From Rubellimicrobium arenae (lineage in GTDB: Bacteria > Pseudomonadota > Alphaproteobacteria > Rhodobacterales > Rhodobacteraceae), in assembly GCF_017916295.1 (NCBI RefSeq), contig NZ_JAFMSS010000007.1, positions 186,001-250,000 on the forward strand: DNA of 64,000 nucleotides, read 5' to 3'. The translations under genes were made by a program, and so were the position numbers. Of this stretch, positions 25,255 through 32,686 are shown in pieces; within the stretch, counting starts at the first letter, position 1; every line of letters begins with the position of its first letter. The notes beneath the pieces are model-generated. The model saw only the letters and a list, made by a program, of their open reading frames with translations, was not told the DNA's origin and ran no database searches.

Positions 25255-26318
25255 CGCGCCACCTCCGCCGGCACCGGCTCGGTCCTGGTGCCGAGCCTTT
25301 GCCCGACCCCCTGCCGGTCGAGCAGGGGACGCCACCAATCCTCGTTCCTGAGATACCAGTCCACCGTCCGGCGCAGCCCTTCCTCCAGCGTCACCGACGG
25401 GCGCCAGCCCAACTCCTCGCGGATGCGGGACGGATCGATGGCGTAGCGGAGATCGTGGCCGGGGCGGTCCTCGACATAGGTGATGAGGCGATCGTGCGGG
25501 GCGGCGTCCGGCCGCTTCTCGTCCAGAATCGCGCAGATCGTGCGAACGAGGTCGATGTTCCGCGCCTCGTTCTCGCCGCCGATGTTGTAGCTGCGGCCGA
25601 CCTCGCCGTTCTGTAGGACGGTCAGGAGCGCGTCGGCGTGGTCCTCGACGAACAGCCAGTCGCGCACGTTCAGCCCCTGGCCATAGACCGGGATGGGCCG
25701 TCCATGGAGCGCGTTCAGGATGACGACGGGCACCAGCTTCTCGGGGAAGTGGAAGGGGCCGTAGTTGTTGGAGCAGTTCGTCAGCAGCACCGGCAGGCCA
25801 TAGGTCTCGTGCCAGGCGCGGACGAGGTGGTCCGAGGCCGCCTTGGTGGCGGAATAGGGGGAGTTCGGGGCGTAGGGGGTATCCTCGGTGAACTGTCCGG
25901 TCGCCCCAAGGGTGCCGAACACCTCGTCGGTGGACACATGGTGGAAGCGGAACCCGGTGGGCCGGCCCGCCCGGATCCAATAGGCCCGCGCCGCCTCGAG
26001 CAGGTTGAAGGTGCCGTTCACGTTGGTTTCGACGAAGGTGCCGGGGCCGTCGATGGACCGGTCCACGTGGCTTTCGGCCGCGAGGTGGAGGATGGCATCG
26101 GGCCCGTGCGTGGCCAGCACGCGATCCAGTGCCCCGCGGTCCCGCAGGTCGGCCTTCTCGAAGGCATAAAGGGGCGAGTTCCCGACCGAGGCCACGTTGG
26201 CCAGGTTCGCCGCATAGGTCAGCGCGTCGAGGTTCACGACGTGATGCCCGCGCTCCACCGCGAGGCGGACGACGGCAGAGCCGATGAACCCGGCGCCGCC
26301 GGTCACGAGGATCTTCAT
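25251..26318 (-). CDS. rfbB: dTDP-glucose 4,6-dehydratase
   Basis: Second step of dTDP-rhamnose synthesis. Extended SDR of 355 aa with GGAGFIGS (residues 7-14), HLAAESHVDRSIDGP, STDEVFG and the active-site YSATKAASDHLVRAW. The ATG at 26318 begins a canonical MKILVTGG start. It is first in the minus-strand pair rfbB-rfbD, while rfbC-rfbA lie on the other strand, a split not usual for this pathway. Confidence 0.96.
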   Translation of the reverse strand: MKILVTGGAGFIGSAVVRLAVERGHHVVNLDALTYAANLANVASVGNSPLYAFEKADLRDRGALDRVLATHGPDAILHLAAESHVDRSIDGPGTFVETNVNGTFNLLEAARAYWIRAGRPTGFRFHHVSTDEVFGTLGATGQFTEDTPYAPNSPYSATKAASDHLVRAWHETYGLPVLLTNCSNNYGPFHFPEKLVPVVILNALHGRPIPVYGQGLNVRDWLFVEDHADALLTVLQNGEVGRSYNIGGENEARNIDLVRTICAILDEKRPDAAPHDRLITYVEDRPGHDLRYAIDPSRIREELGWRPSVTLEEGLRRTVDWYLRNEDWWRPLLDRQGVGQRLGTRTEPVPAEVAR

Positions 26319-26619
26319 GGTGGGCTCCCCTTCTTCAAGACGCCCGCGAACCCCGCCACGGCGCGGCCCGATGGTCAAGAGAGGCTTGATCCATAATGCG
26401 GCGGCGCGGCATCGCCGTCGCGTCGGATCGCACCGGTCCGGGCTTGGTTTTCCCGGCGTCCTCGGGCCAAGATGACGAACGCGGATGGGCTGTCCGTCCG
26501 CGCCGGAAGGCCGACGCATGGAAACGGTGAACAGGGTGGATGATGGTGGGGCCAGCCCACGATCGCGCGCGGGGCAGGGGACAGGAGCGTCGGTCCGGCC
26601 GCTGCGGTCGCCAGAGGCC
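26319..26619. other. Divergent intergenic region rfbB / rhomboid
   Basis: About 300 bases, GC-rich, with no recognisable gene. It should carry the rfbB promoter; on the minus strand a CATTAT hexamer near 26396-26401 is a possible -10 box without a good -35. The rhomboid start may lie within this stretch at 26518 instead of 26620. Confidence 0.4.
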
Positions 26620-27258
26620 ATGACCCCACGGAACCGTCCCCTGGGCCTGCCGCTCGTTCCGGCCATCCTGATCGCCGTGAACGTTCTGGTCGAGGCCGTC
26701 CTTCTGGCCGCGGACCACCGCATCCTCGGGTCACCGATCTGGCGGGCGCTGGCCTACGGCAACGGCGCGTTCTGGTCCGGGCTCCTGCGCGACTGGCGGC
26801 CGAACTTCCCGGGCCAGCCGGCCACGATGTTCGTGACCTACTCCTTCCTGCATGCGGGCCCGGGCCATCTGATCGGCAACATGATCATGCTGGCCCTGCT
26901 GGGCAAACCCTTGTCCGACCGGTTGGGGGGCTGGCGCTTTGCCGCGATCTACGGGCTGTCCGCGCTGGGGGGAGGGGTGGCGTTCGGCCTCCTGTCCTCG
27001 AGCGCAGCGCCGATGGTCGGGGCCTCGGGCGCGATCTTCGGCCTCGCCGGAGCCGGCCTCGTCCATTACTGGCAGGAGCAGCGGTCGCTACGCGGGCTTG
27101 CTGGGGCGGTCGTGGGGCTTGTCGCCCTCAATGCGCTGACCTGGCTCATGCTGGGCGGCCAGCTCGCCTGGGAGACCCACCTCGGGGGCCTCGTGGCGGG
27201 CGCGCTGGCGACCCTGGCGCTGGACCCGGGTCGGCGTCCGGGTCAGCCGATCGTCTGA
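26620..27258 (+). CDS. Rhomboid-family intramembrane serine protease
   Basis: Polytopic inner-membrane protease with six predicted helices over 212 aa. The nucleophile motif is VGASGAIFG (serine near residue 131), and the catalytic histidine is in ETHLGGLVAG near the last helix; the oxyanion asparagine is probably in HLIGNM. The family cleaves single-pass membrane proteins within or near the membrane. The start is uncertain: 26620 places the first helix 10 residues in, while 26518 would add 34 residues of low-complexity sequence. It overlaps the convergent GT4 gene by 16 bases. Rhombosortases, which process GlyGly-CTERM proteins, are relatives, but no GlyGly-CTERM protein is visible here. Confidence 0.88.
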   Translation: MTPRNRPLGLPLVPAILIAVNVLVEAVLLAADHRILGSPIWRALAYGNGAFWSGLLRDWRPNFPGQPATMFVTYSFLHAGPGHLIGNMIMLALLGKPLSDRLGGWRFAAIYGLSALGGGVAFGLLSSSAAPMVGASGAIFGLAGAGLVHYWQEQRSLRGLAGAVVGLVALNALTWLMLGGQLAWETHLGGLVAGALATLALDPGRRPGQPIV

Positions 27259-28451
27259 TAGATCCGATCGTAGGCGGCCAGCAGCTTGGGCGCGGAATCG
27301 CTCCAGCTCAGGCCGTTCTGGACCCGGTCAAGCCCGATCCGGCCCAGTCGGTCGCGCAGCGCGGGATCCGCGATCAGGGCGGCGATCTTTTCCGCGAAGT
27401 CGACCGGGTCATTGGCGCGCGCGTACAGGGACGCGTCGCCCGCCGAGGCACGGCCCTCGGTGAGGTCGAACTGCACCAGCGGCTTGCCCAGGGCCATGTA
27501 TTCGATGACCTTGTTCATGGTGCAGATGTCGTTCATCGGATTCTTCGGGTCCGGCGCCACGCCGATGTCGATGCTGTTGAGCACCTCGACCAGCGCCTCG
27601 CCATAGAGCGGGCCGTGAAAGGTGAAATGGTCGCCCAGCCCGCGTTGCGCCACGTCCGCCTGCACCTCCTCCAGCGCGGAGCCGAAGCCCACGATGGCGA
27701 ACTGCACGTCCTTGTGCCCCATCCGGTTCACCAGGTGGTCGGCGGCCGCCACCAGGAGATCCATTCCCTCCTGCTGGCCGATCACGCCGACATATCCCAT
27801 GACGGCGGCAGCCCCCTTGCGGTGGACAGGGTTGCCGGGGCCCGGGATGAAGGTCTCGAGCTTCGGGGCCGACCGGACGACGAAGACATCCTCGGGCGCC
27901 ATGCCGCCCCGCTCGATCGCGATGCGGCGGAAGCTTTCGTTGGTGGCGATGGAGACCCGGGCCGTGCGGAAGGTCAGCCGCTCCCAGAGCAGCATGACAT
28001 TGTAGAGCATGCCCTTGCGGTCGAACTTGGCCTCGAAGAGCTCCGGGCTCGGGTCGTGGTGGTCAAACAGGTAGGCCACGCCCTTCCGGCGGTAGCGCCG
28101 CGCCAGAAGGAAGACGAGATCCGGCGGGTTGCAGCCCTGGATGACCTGGAACGGCCCGCGGTCCTGCCAGACCTTGGCGGCCAGCCGGAACCAGCCGCGC
28201 ACGGCCGCGCCGTATTCGCGGGCATAGGCCACTGCGCCCTCATGCGCCTCGAGGGGCAGGGGGTAGCGGTAGATGTGGACGTCGTCGATGACTTCGTGCG
28301 ACTTGGTCCAGTTCCGCATGGCCGGGCAGATCACCGACACCTGGTAACCGGCCGCGATCAGCGTCGTCGCCTCGAGCCAGACCCGGCGGTCCAGGGGCAC
28401 CGGAAGGTTCTCCACGACGATGAGAACGTGCCGGCCTTTCCGATCCTGCAT
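27243..28451 (-). CDS. GT4-family glycosyltransferase
   Basis: GT-B-fold glycosyltransferase of 402 aa, cytoplasmic or membrane-associated. The N-terminal domain starts VLIVVENLPVPLDRRVWLEA; the C-terminal donor domain has MGYVGVIGQQEG and the E-x7-E-like segment near VIEYMALGKPLVQFD. The ATG at 28451 follows GGAG by 9 bases; an in-frame TTG five codons upstream is less likely. It is the last gene of the minus-strand polysaccharide block and probably adds a sugar to the lipid-linked repeat unit. Donor and acceptor are unknown. Confidence 0.92.
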   Translation of the reverse strand: MQDRKGRHVLIVVENLPVPLDRRVWLEATTLIAAGYQVSVICPAMRNWTKSHEVIDDVHIYRYPLPLEAHEGAVAYAREYGAAVRGWFRLAAKVWQDRGPFQVIQGCNPPDLVFLLARRYRRKGVAYLFDHHDPSPELFEAKFDRKGMLYNVMLLWERLTFRTARVSIATNESFRRIAIERGGMAPEDVFVVRSAPKLETFIPGPGNPVHRKGAAAVMGYVGVIGQQEGMDLLVAAADHLVNRMGHKDVQFAIVGFGSALEEVQADVAQRGLGDHFTFHGPLYGEALVEVLNSIDIGVAPDPKNPMNDICTMNKVIEYMALGKPLVQFDLTEGRASAGDASLYARANDPVDFAEKIAALIADPALRDRLGRIGLDRVQNGLSWSDSAPKLLAAYDRIYQTIG

Positions 28452-28635
28452 CTGCCGAGGCTCCAAGCCATTGATCCCGCGCCGTGGGTAACCAATCGGC
28501 CCCGGAGTGGCAATGCGCCTGGGGCTTCGACCGGAGCGCAGCTGTTCAAAAGGCCCGCGACCTGCTCACGCCCTGATCGCCAACGGCGCGGGCCGTCCTG
28601 ACGGGGGGCGGGACGGAATCCGGGGTGGGGCGACA

Positions 28636-28656
28636 GGGCGCAGGGTCGCTGCGCCC
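28636..28656 (-). terminator. Hairpin after the exosortase gene
   Basis: GGGCGCAG (28636-28643) and CTGCGCCC (28649-28656) form a perfect 8-bp stem with a 5-base loop, 8 bases beyond the exosortase stop. No T run follows; it may weaken read-through into the GT4 gene. Confidence 0.5.
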
Positions 28657-28663
28657 CCAAGCC

Positions 28664-30271
28664 TCATTCGGGGATGAAGGCCGGCAGGCGCGGCAGCACC
28701 TGCGCCATCAGGCGCTGGATGCGGGCGTCGGCCTCCGCTTCGGATTCGTCCTGGCCGATCGGGGTGACGAACCGCACCATCGCGCCGTCCGTCCGGCCCA
28801 TCGTCAGGCTGTCCCAGACCACGCTCGCCTTCGCGAGGTAGTCGTTGGTCATCCGCTTCCCGCGCTGCTCGAACCAGTAGTAGACGAGCTGCTTGGTCAG
28901 CCCCTTCTGGATGACGGCCCGGTTCAGGACGAAGTCGCCATAGACCGTGCCCGGCATCGAAACGGGCGTGGGATCGATCGAGAACACCTCCCAGCCCCCC
29001 ACGGGCAGGCAGACCTCCGGCGAGTGGATGCCGGCGCCTTCGGTCTGCTTGTCGTACCACGCGGCGAAGAAGCTGACGGGAGCCGCCTCTCCGGGGGTGG
29101 CGTAAAGCAGGTTCACGTAGTCCGTGGCGCCCAGGACGGCCTCGGTCTCGGCCGAGAGGGGGTCGGGCAGGCCCGACCAGGTGCCGACGTCCCGGGGAAA
29201 GAGGCTGAAGGCATCCCGGCTCACCTGCGCCCGTTCGGGCGTGGGGAAGGTCAGGAACGCCACGGCCACGGCCCCGGACACGAGGGCCGCCATGGCCAGC
29301 CCGCGGGAGGGCTGGATCCCCATGATCCGCGCCGCCTGGCCCCCGAACCCTTCGAAGTCGAGGTCGATCGTCTCGGACAGAGAGAGCGGGCTGGGCGTGA
29401 GCCGCTGGAGCGTGACGGCGGTCAGGAACAGGATGATGATGCAGGCGCCGAAGATCACCCAGCCTTCGAAGAAGTGGAGGAACCCTTCGGCCTGCTCGAT
29501 CCCGTAGCTGTTCACGAGGATGCCGATCACGCCGATCCGGAAGGAGTTCATGAACACCGTCAGCGGCGCCGCCATCAGGAAGAGCACGACCTTGTGCCAG
29601 AAGGGGCCGCGGTACAGGATCCCGAACAGATACGAGAAGCTCAGGATCGGGAACAGGTATCGCAGGCCCGAGCAGGCGTCCGCGACCTGCAGCTTGTAGA
29701 CGCCAAGGTCGATCACGTTCCCTTCCAGGAACACCGGCACCCCCGCCATGCGCACGAACCATACGCCCAGCTCGGACGACACGAGCTGCAGGAAGATGGT
29801 CAGCTGCCAGTAGAGGAACTGGGGCAGGGGCAGCATGAAGATGAGGTGGAGGACGGGCGCCCAGTGGCTGCGCCCACGCTCCCAGCCGAAGCCCACCAGC
29901 ACGACGCCCATGACCCAGATGATGAAGGCATAGGTCGTCACGTCCGGGATCTGGACCAGGTTGCCGAAGATCCCGAACCCCAGCGCGAAAAGGATCACCA
30001 GGATCCCCGGCCAGCGGGAGTTGGGGCGGGACGGATCCTCGGGCGGCGCGGCACGGAGCTCGCGCAGGAAGAGGTACAGGGAGATCAGCGGGATCAGGGG
30101 GCCGTGGCTGTATTCGGGGGTCGACCAGGCGCGCGCCAGGGACTCGAAGCCGAGCCAGTAGATGGGAAGCGCCGCCAGGATCATCGCCGCGAACCAGAAC
30201 AGGCCCTGCGGATTGATCCGGATGGGCCGATCGAGGACGGCGGCGACCCGGGATGGCTCGGTGACGGACAT
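28664..30271 (-). CDS. xrtD: VPLPA-CTERM-type exosortase fused to EpsI domain (XrtD)
   Basis: Inner-membrane cysteine transpeptidase predicted to cut CTERM proteins at the VPLPA-like motif. The catalytic triad is visible as Cys200 (ADACSGLRYL), Arg245 (NSFRIGV) and His266 (FLHFFEGW), set among about eight membrane helices in residues 20-290. Residues about 325-535 form an EpsI/DUF3485 domain with the hallmark HSPEVCLPVGGW (416-427). The fused layout and 535 aa length fit XrtD of Rhodobacterales. It stands in a minus-strand block with PrsT, Wza-like and barrel genes. The likely substrate in this window is the protein at 21677-22360. Start: ATG at 30271; 18 extra upstream codons are possible but unlikely. 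Confidence 0.92.
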   Translation of the reverse strand: MSVTEPSRVAAVLDRPIRINPQGLFWFAAMILAALPIYWLGFESLARAWSTPEYSHGPLIPLISLYLFLRELRAAPPEDPSRPNSRWPGILVILFALGFGIFGNLVQIPDVTTYAFIIWVMGVVLVGFGWERGRSHWAPVLHLIFMLPLPQFLYWQLTIFLQLVSSELGVWFVRMAGVPVFLEGNVIDLGVYKLQVADACSGLRYLFPILSFSYLFGILYRGPFWHKVVLFLMAAPLTVFMNSFRIGVIGILVNSYGIEQAEGFLHFFEGWVIFGACIIILFLTAVTLQRLTPSPLSLSETIDLDFEGFGGQAARIMGIQPSRGLAMAALVSGAVAVAFLTFPTPERAQVSRDAFSLFPRDVGTWSGLPDPLSAETEAVLGATDYVNLLYATPGEAAPVSFFAAWYDKQTEGAGIHSPEVCLPVGGWEVFSIDPTPVSMPGTVYGDFVLNRAVIQKGLTKQLVYYWFEQRGKRMTNDYLAKASVVWDSLTMGRTDGAMVRFVTPIGQDESEAEADARIQRLMAQVLPRLPAFIPE

Positions 30272-30567
30272 TGGACCCCCTGGAGATTGAAGCACGGCAC
30301 TTCGGGCTCCCGAAGCGGGTGCCAAGCTCGCAAGACTTTAGGGATTCACTCGGGAAAAATCGAGGGCATCTTCATGACTTTGCTTGGTCCATGCGTCGCA
30401 GCCGGGCGCCGCAGGCCCGAAAGCGACGCCGGATCAATCCCGGATTGCAGAGCGCAGCCGCCCTGGGCCAAGAGGTTGCGGGATGCCACAGATGACCGGA
30501 GGATGTCGCATGGAGAAGCCTCTGGCCGTCAGCGTCGCGCCGCGGCCAGCTCCCGGCCCTCGCTGGC
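30272..30567. other. Intergenic region upstream of xrtD
   Basis: About 296 bases between the outer-membrane protein stop and the exosortase ATG on the minus strand. A 7-bp hairpin GGCCAGC/GCTGGCC (30544-30550 with 30562-30568) touches the barrel-protein stop and may be its terminator. A separate promoter for xrtD is possible, but no clear box was found. Confidence 0.4.
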
Positions 30568-31899
30568 CTAGAACCCGCCGCGGAAGCTGCGGCCGATGGT
30601 CAGGAACAGGCTTTCGTTCCGGGCCAGCTCGTCCCCGGTCTCGTCGCGCTGCTGATGGCGGTATCCGAGCGACAGGGACCAGTCCTCCGCCAGCTGGCGG
30701 TTGAGGCTGGCTCCGAACTCGATGCTGCTCGTGCTGTCGCCGCCGCCGGTGGTCTGGGTCTCGCCGTATAGGGCGTCAAGGCTCAGCGAGGCCAAAGGCG
30801 TGAGGTTCCGTTGGTACTGCGCTGCCAGCGTGGTCACGAGCTCCTCGTCCTCGCCCTCGCGGGTCTGGACCGACTGGTCGAGCGAAAGGGAGGCGGACCC
30901 GCGCGGCAGGGTCCGGCTCGCCTGGACGCCCCCCGTCAGCTGCAGCTCTCCGGTCGCGTCCCGAGCGACCCCCAGCCGTCCCGAGAACAGGCCCAGCGGC
31001 CGTTGCAGCTCGCGGCCGAAGCTCAGCTCGGTTCTCAGCCCATCCTCGGTGTCGTCGAAGGCCAGCTGTCCGAAAATCTGCCCGGCGGGGCGGTCGATGG
31101 AGCCCCCGACATCGAGGCCATACCGCGTCACCGGTTCGTCCCCGTCCTCGTCATAGACGGAGCTGCGGAGTCCGGCGTTCAGGCTGGCCGCCTCGGTGAG
31201 GCGGAAGCGGAAGGATGCCTCGAAGTCAGTCGTCCTGTAGTCGATCAACTCACCGGAGGTGACGTCATCGTAGGATACGGAGTCGAAGCCGGTCGACAGC
31301 GTGATGCCGAACGGGGCATCGTCGCGCAACGTCAACACCGCCCCCAGGCTGGCGTTGCGGCGCGAGCCTTCGCCTCGAAACTCCTCGAAGTCGTCAGGCA
31401 GGTCGATGGAGCCGTCATCGCCGATGAAGTCGGTGAGGCTCCGCAGGAAGGACACCTCGGTCTGGCCCAGGCTACCTGACAGGTCGAGGCTGGAGCTGGG
31501 CACGGCCCGGCTGTAGCCGAAGTCGAGCCGCGGCCCGTCCACCTGGACGTCCTGCGACGATACGTCGGAGGACAACGGCGTGTCGACGGTCACCCCGGCC
31601 GAGAGCGAGAACTGCGAGATCGGGGTCGCGGTCAGGTACGACAGGCCCAGAGTGGTCGTCGACCGCGGCTCGGCATCCTCGACGCCCGGGTCGAGATCCG
31701 CGTTCGTCTCCAGCCCGAGTCCTTCGGACAGATTGAAGGTCAGCAGGGGATTCGGAGTGGTCCGGTCCAGCGCCTGGGCGAGCGTGGCCTGCGGCGCCAT
31801 CGCGCCCAGGGCTGCGATCACGGCGATGCGGCCCGGCCAGCTTGGGTGCAGCTGCCTCGGTTCCCGCGGTTCGGGCCCGAATGGCGGCCGAGTGGTCAT
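30568..31899 (-). CDS. PEP-CTERM-system-associated outer-membrane beta-barrel protein
   Basis: Predicted outer-membrane protein of 443 aa. A hydrophobic signal segment ends near residue 42 (TLA before QALDR), and the rest alternates polar and hydrophobic residues in a long series of amphipathic strands with Ser/Thr/Asp-rich turns, ending in the classical C-terminal phenylalanine (GRSFRGGF). It resembles the barrel proteins encoded in exosortase/exopolysaccharide loci (EpsL-like, TIGR03016-like). It overlaps the Wza-like gene stop by 4 bases, suggesting that the two cooperate in polymer passage across the outer membrane. Confidence 0.8.
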   Translation of the reverse strand: MTTRPPFGPEPREPRQLHPSWPGRIAVIAALGAMAPQATLAQALDRTTPNPLLTFNLSEGLGLETNADLDPGVEDAEPRSTTTLGLSYLTATPISQFSLSAGVTVDTPLSSDVSSQDVQVDGPRLDFGYSRAVPSSSLDLSGSLGQTEVSFLRSLTDFIGDDGSIDLPDDFEEFRGEGSRRNASLGAVLTLRDDAPFGITLSTGFDSVSYDDVTSGELIDYRTTDFEASFRFRLTEAASLNAGLRSSVYDEDGDEPVTRYGLDVGGSIDRPAGQIFGQLAFDDTEDGLRTELSFGRELQRPLGLFSGRLGVARDATGELQLTGGVQASRTLPRGSASLSLDQSVQTREGEDEELVTTLAAQYQRNLTPLASLSLDALYGETQTTGGGDSTSSIEFGASLNRQLAEDWSLSLGYRHQQRDETGDELARNESLFLTIGRSFRGGF

Positions 31900-32534
31900 T
31901 CGAACAGCCTGCGCTGCGGCACGATGATGACGTCGCCATCGATCAGGGTCACGGCGCCGGCGTTGCTGCGCCCTTGCTCGATCGCTTCGTAGTCGATGGC
32001 ATAGATGGTCTCGCGGCCGGTGTTCGGATCGGTCCGGCGCAGCTGCAGCCGCTTGGTCGCCGCGAACTGCGAGAAGCCGCCCATCTGCGCGATCAGCTGG
32101 AGGATCGTGGTCCCGGGCTCGACCGTGAGACGACCGGGCTGGGCCGCCTGGCCCACCACGAAGATGTCGATCGTCGGCTCCTCGGCCGGGCCCGTCGGCG
32201 CGGCCTCTTCCTCGGCGGCGATCTGGCTGATGCTGACGAACACGCTGGGCGGGGCGGCAAAGCTGGAGGTCAGGCGATCGATCAGCTCGGACTGGATCTG
32301 CTCCACCGTCCGGCCCTGGGCCTGGATCGCCCCGGCGAGCGGCACGGTGATGCGTCCGTCGGGCGAGACGAGAGCATTCCGGTTGAGACCCGGATCCTCG
32401 ATCACCTCGATCTGGAGGACGTCGCCAGGGCGGACGCGGTACGCGTCCTGCGCCAGTGCCGTTTCAGGCAGGAGGCTGGAAAGCCCGAGAAGGCCGGCCA
32501 TCACGGCGGCGGTCCAAGTGTTCCCTTTGGTCAT
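31896..32534 (-). CDS. Polysaccharide export protein, Wza/EpsA-like
   Basis: Periplasmic or outer-membrane polysaccharide export protein of 212 aa. A signal peptide ends near residue 28 (ALA before QDAYRV). The Poly_export motif YRVRPGDVLQIEV and SPDGRITVPLAG is at residues 32-68, followed by an SLBB-type segment VGQAAQPGRLTVEPGTTILQLIAQ. It lacks the lipobox of Wza and the C-terminal amphipathic helix, so the adjacent barrel protein may supply the outer-membrane pore. Confidence 0.92.
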   Translation of the reverse strand: MTKGNTWTAAVMAGLLGLSSLLPETALAQDAYRVRPGDVLQIEVIEDPGLNRNALVSPDGRITVPLAGAIQAQGRTVEQIQSELIDRLTSSFAAPPSVFVSISQIAAEEEAAPTGPAEEPTIDIFVVGQAAQPGRLTVEPGTTILQLIAQMGGFSQFAATKRLQLRRTDPNTGRETIYAIDYEAIEQGRSNAGAVTLIDGDVIIVPQRRLFE

Positions 32535-32652
32535 TGGGGGATCTCTCCTGCGCAGTCCCGGGCCTCAGGGACCCGTGTGTTGCCGTCACGATAACGGTCG
32601 TTGGCCCATACACAAGCCAAGCCGGAGGCCCGCACCGCCGGCGGGCGTGGTT

Positions 32653-32673
32653 TGGCGGGCATCGCGCCCGCCA
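32653..32673 (-). terminator. Hairpin after prsT-like gene
   Basis: TGGCGGGC (32653-32660) pairs perfectly with GCCCGCCA (32666-32673) across ATCGC, 14 bases beyond the prsT stop on the minus strand. No T run is seen; it may be an attenuator before the export gene. Confidence 0.5.
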
Positions 32674-32686
32674 GGACACAGTGAGG

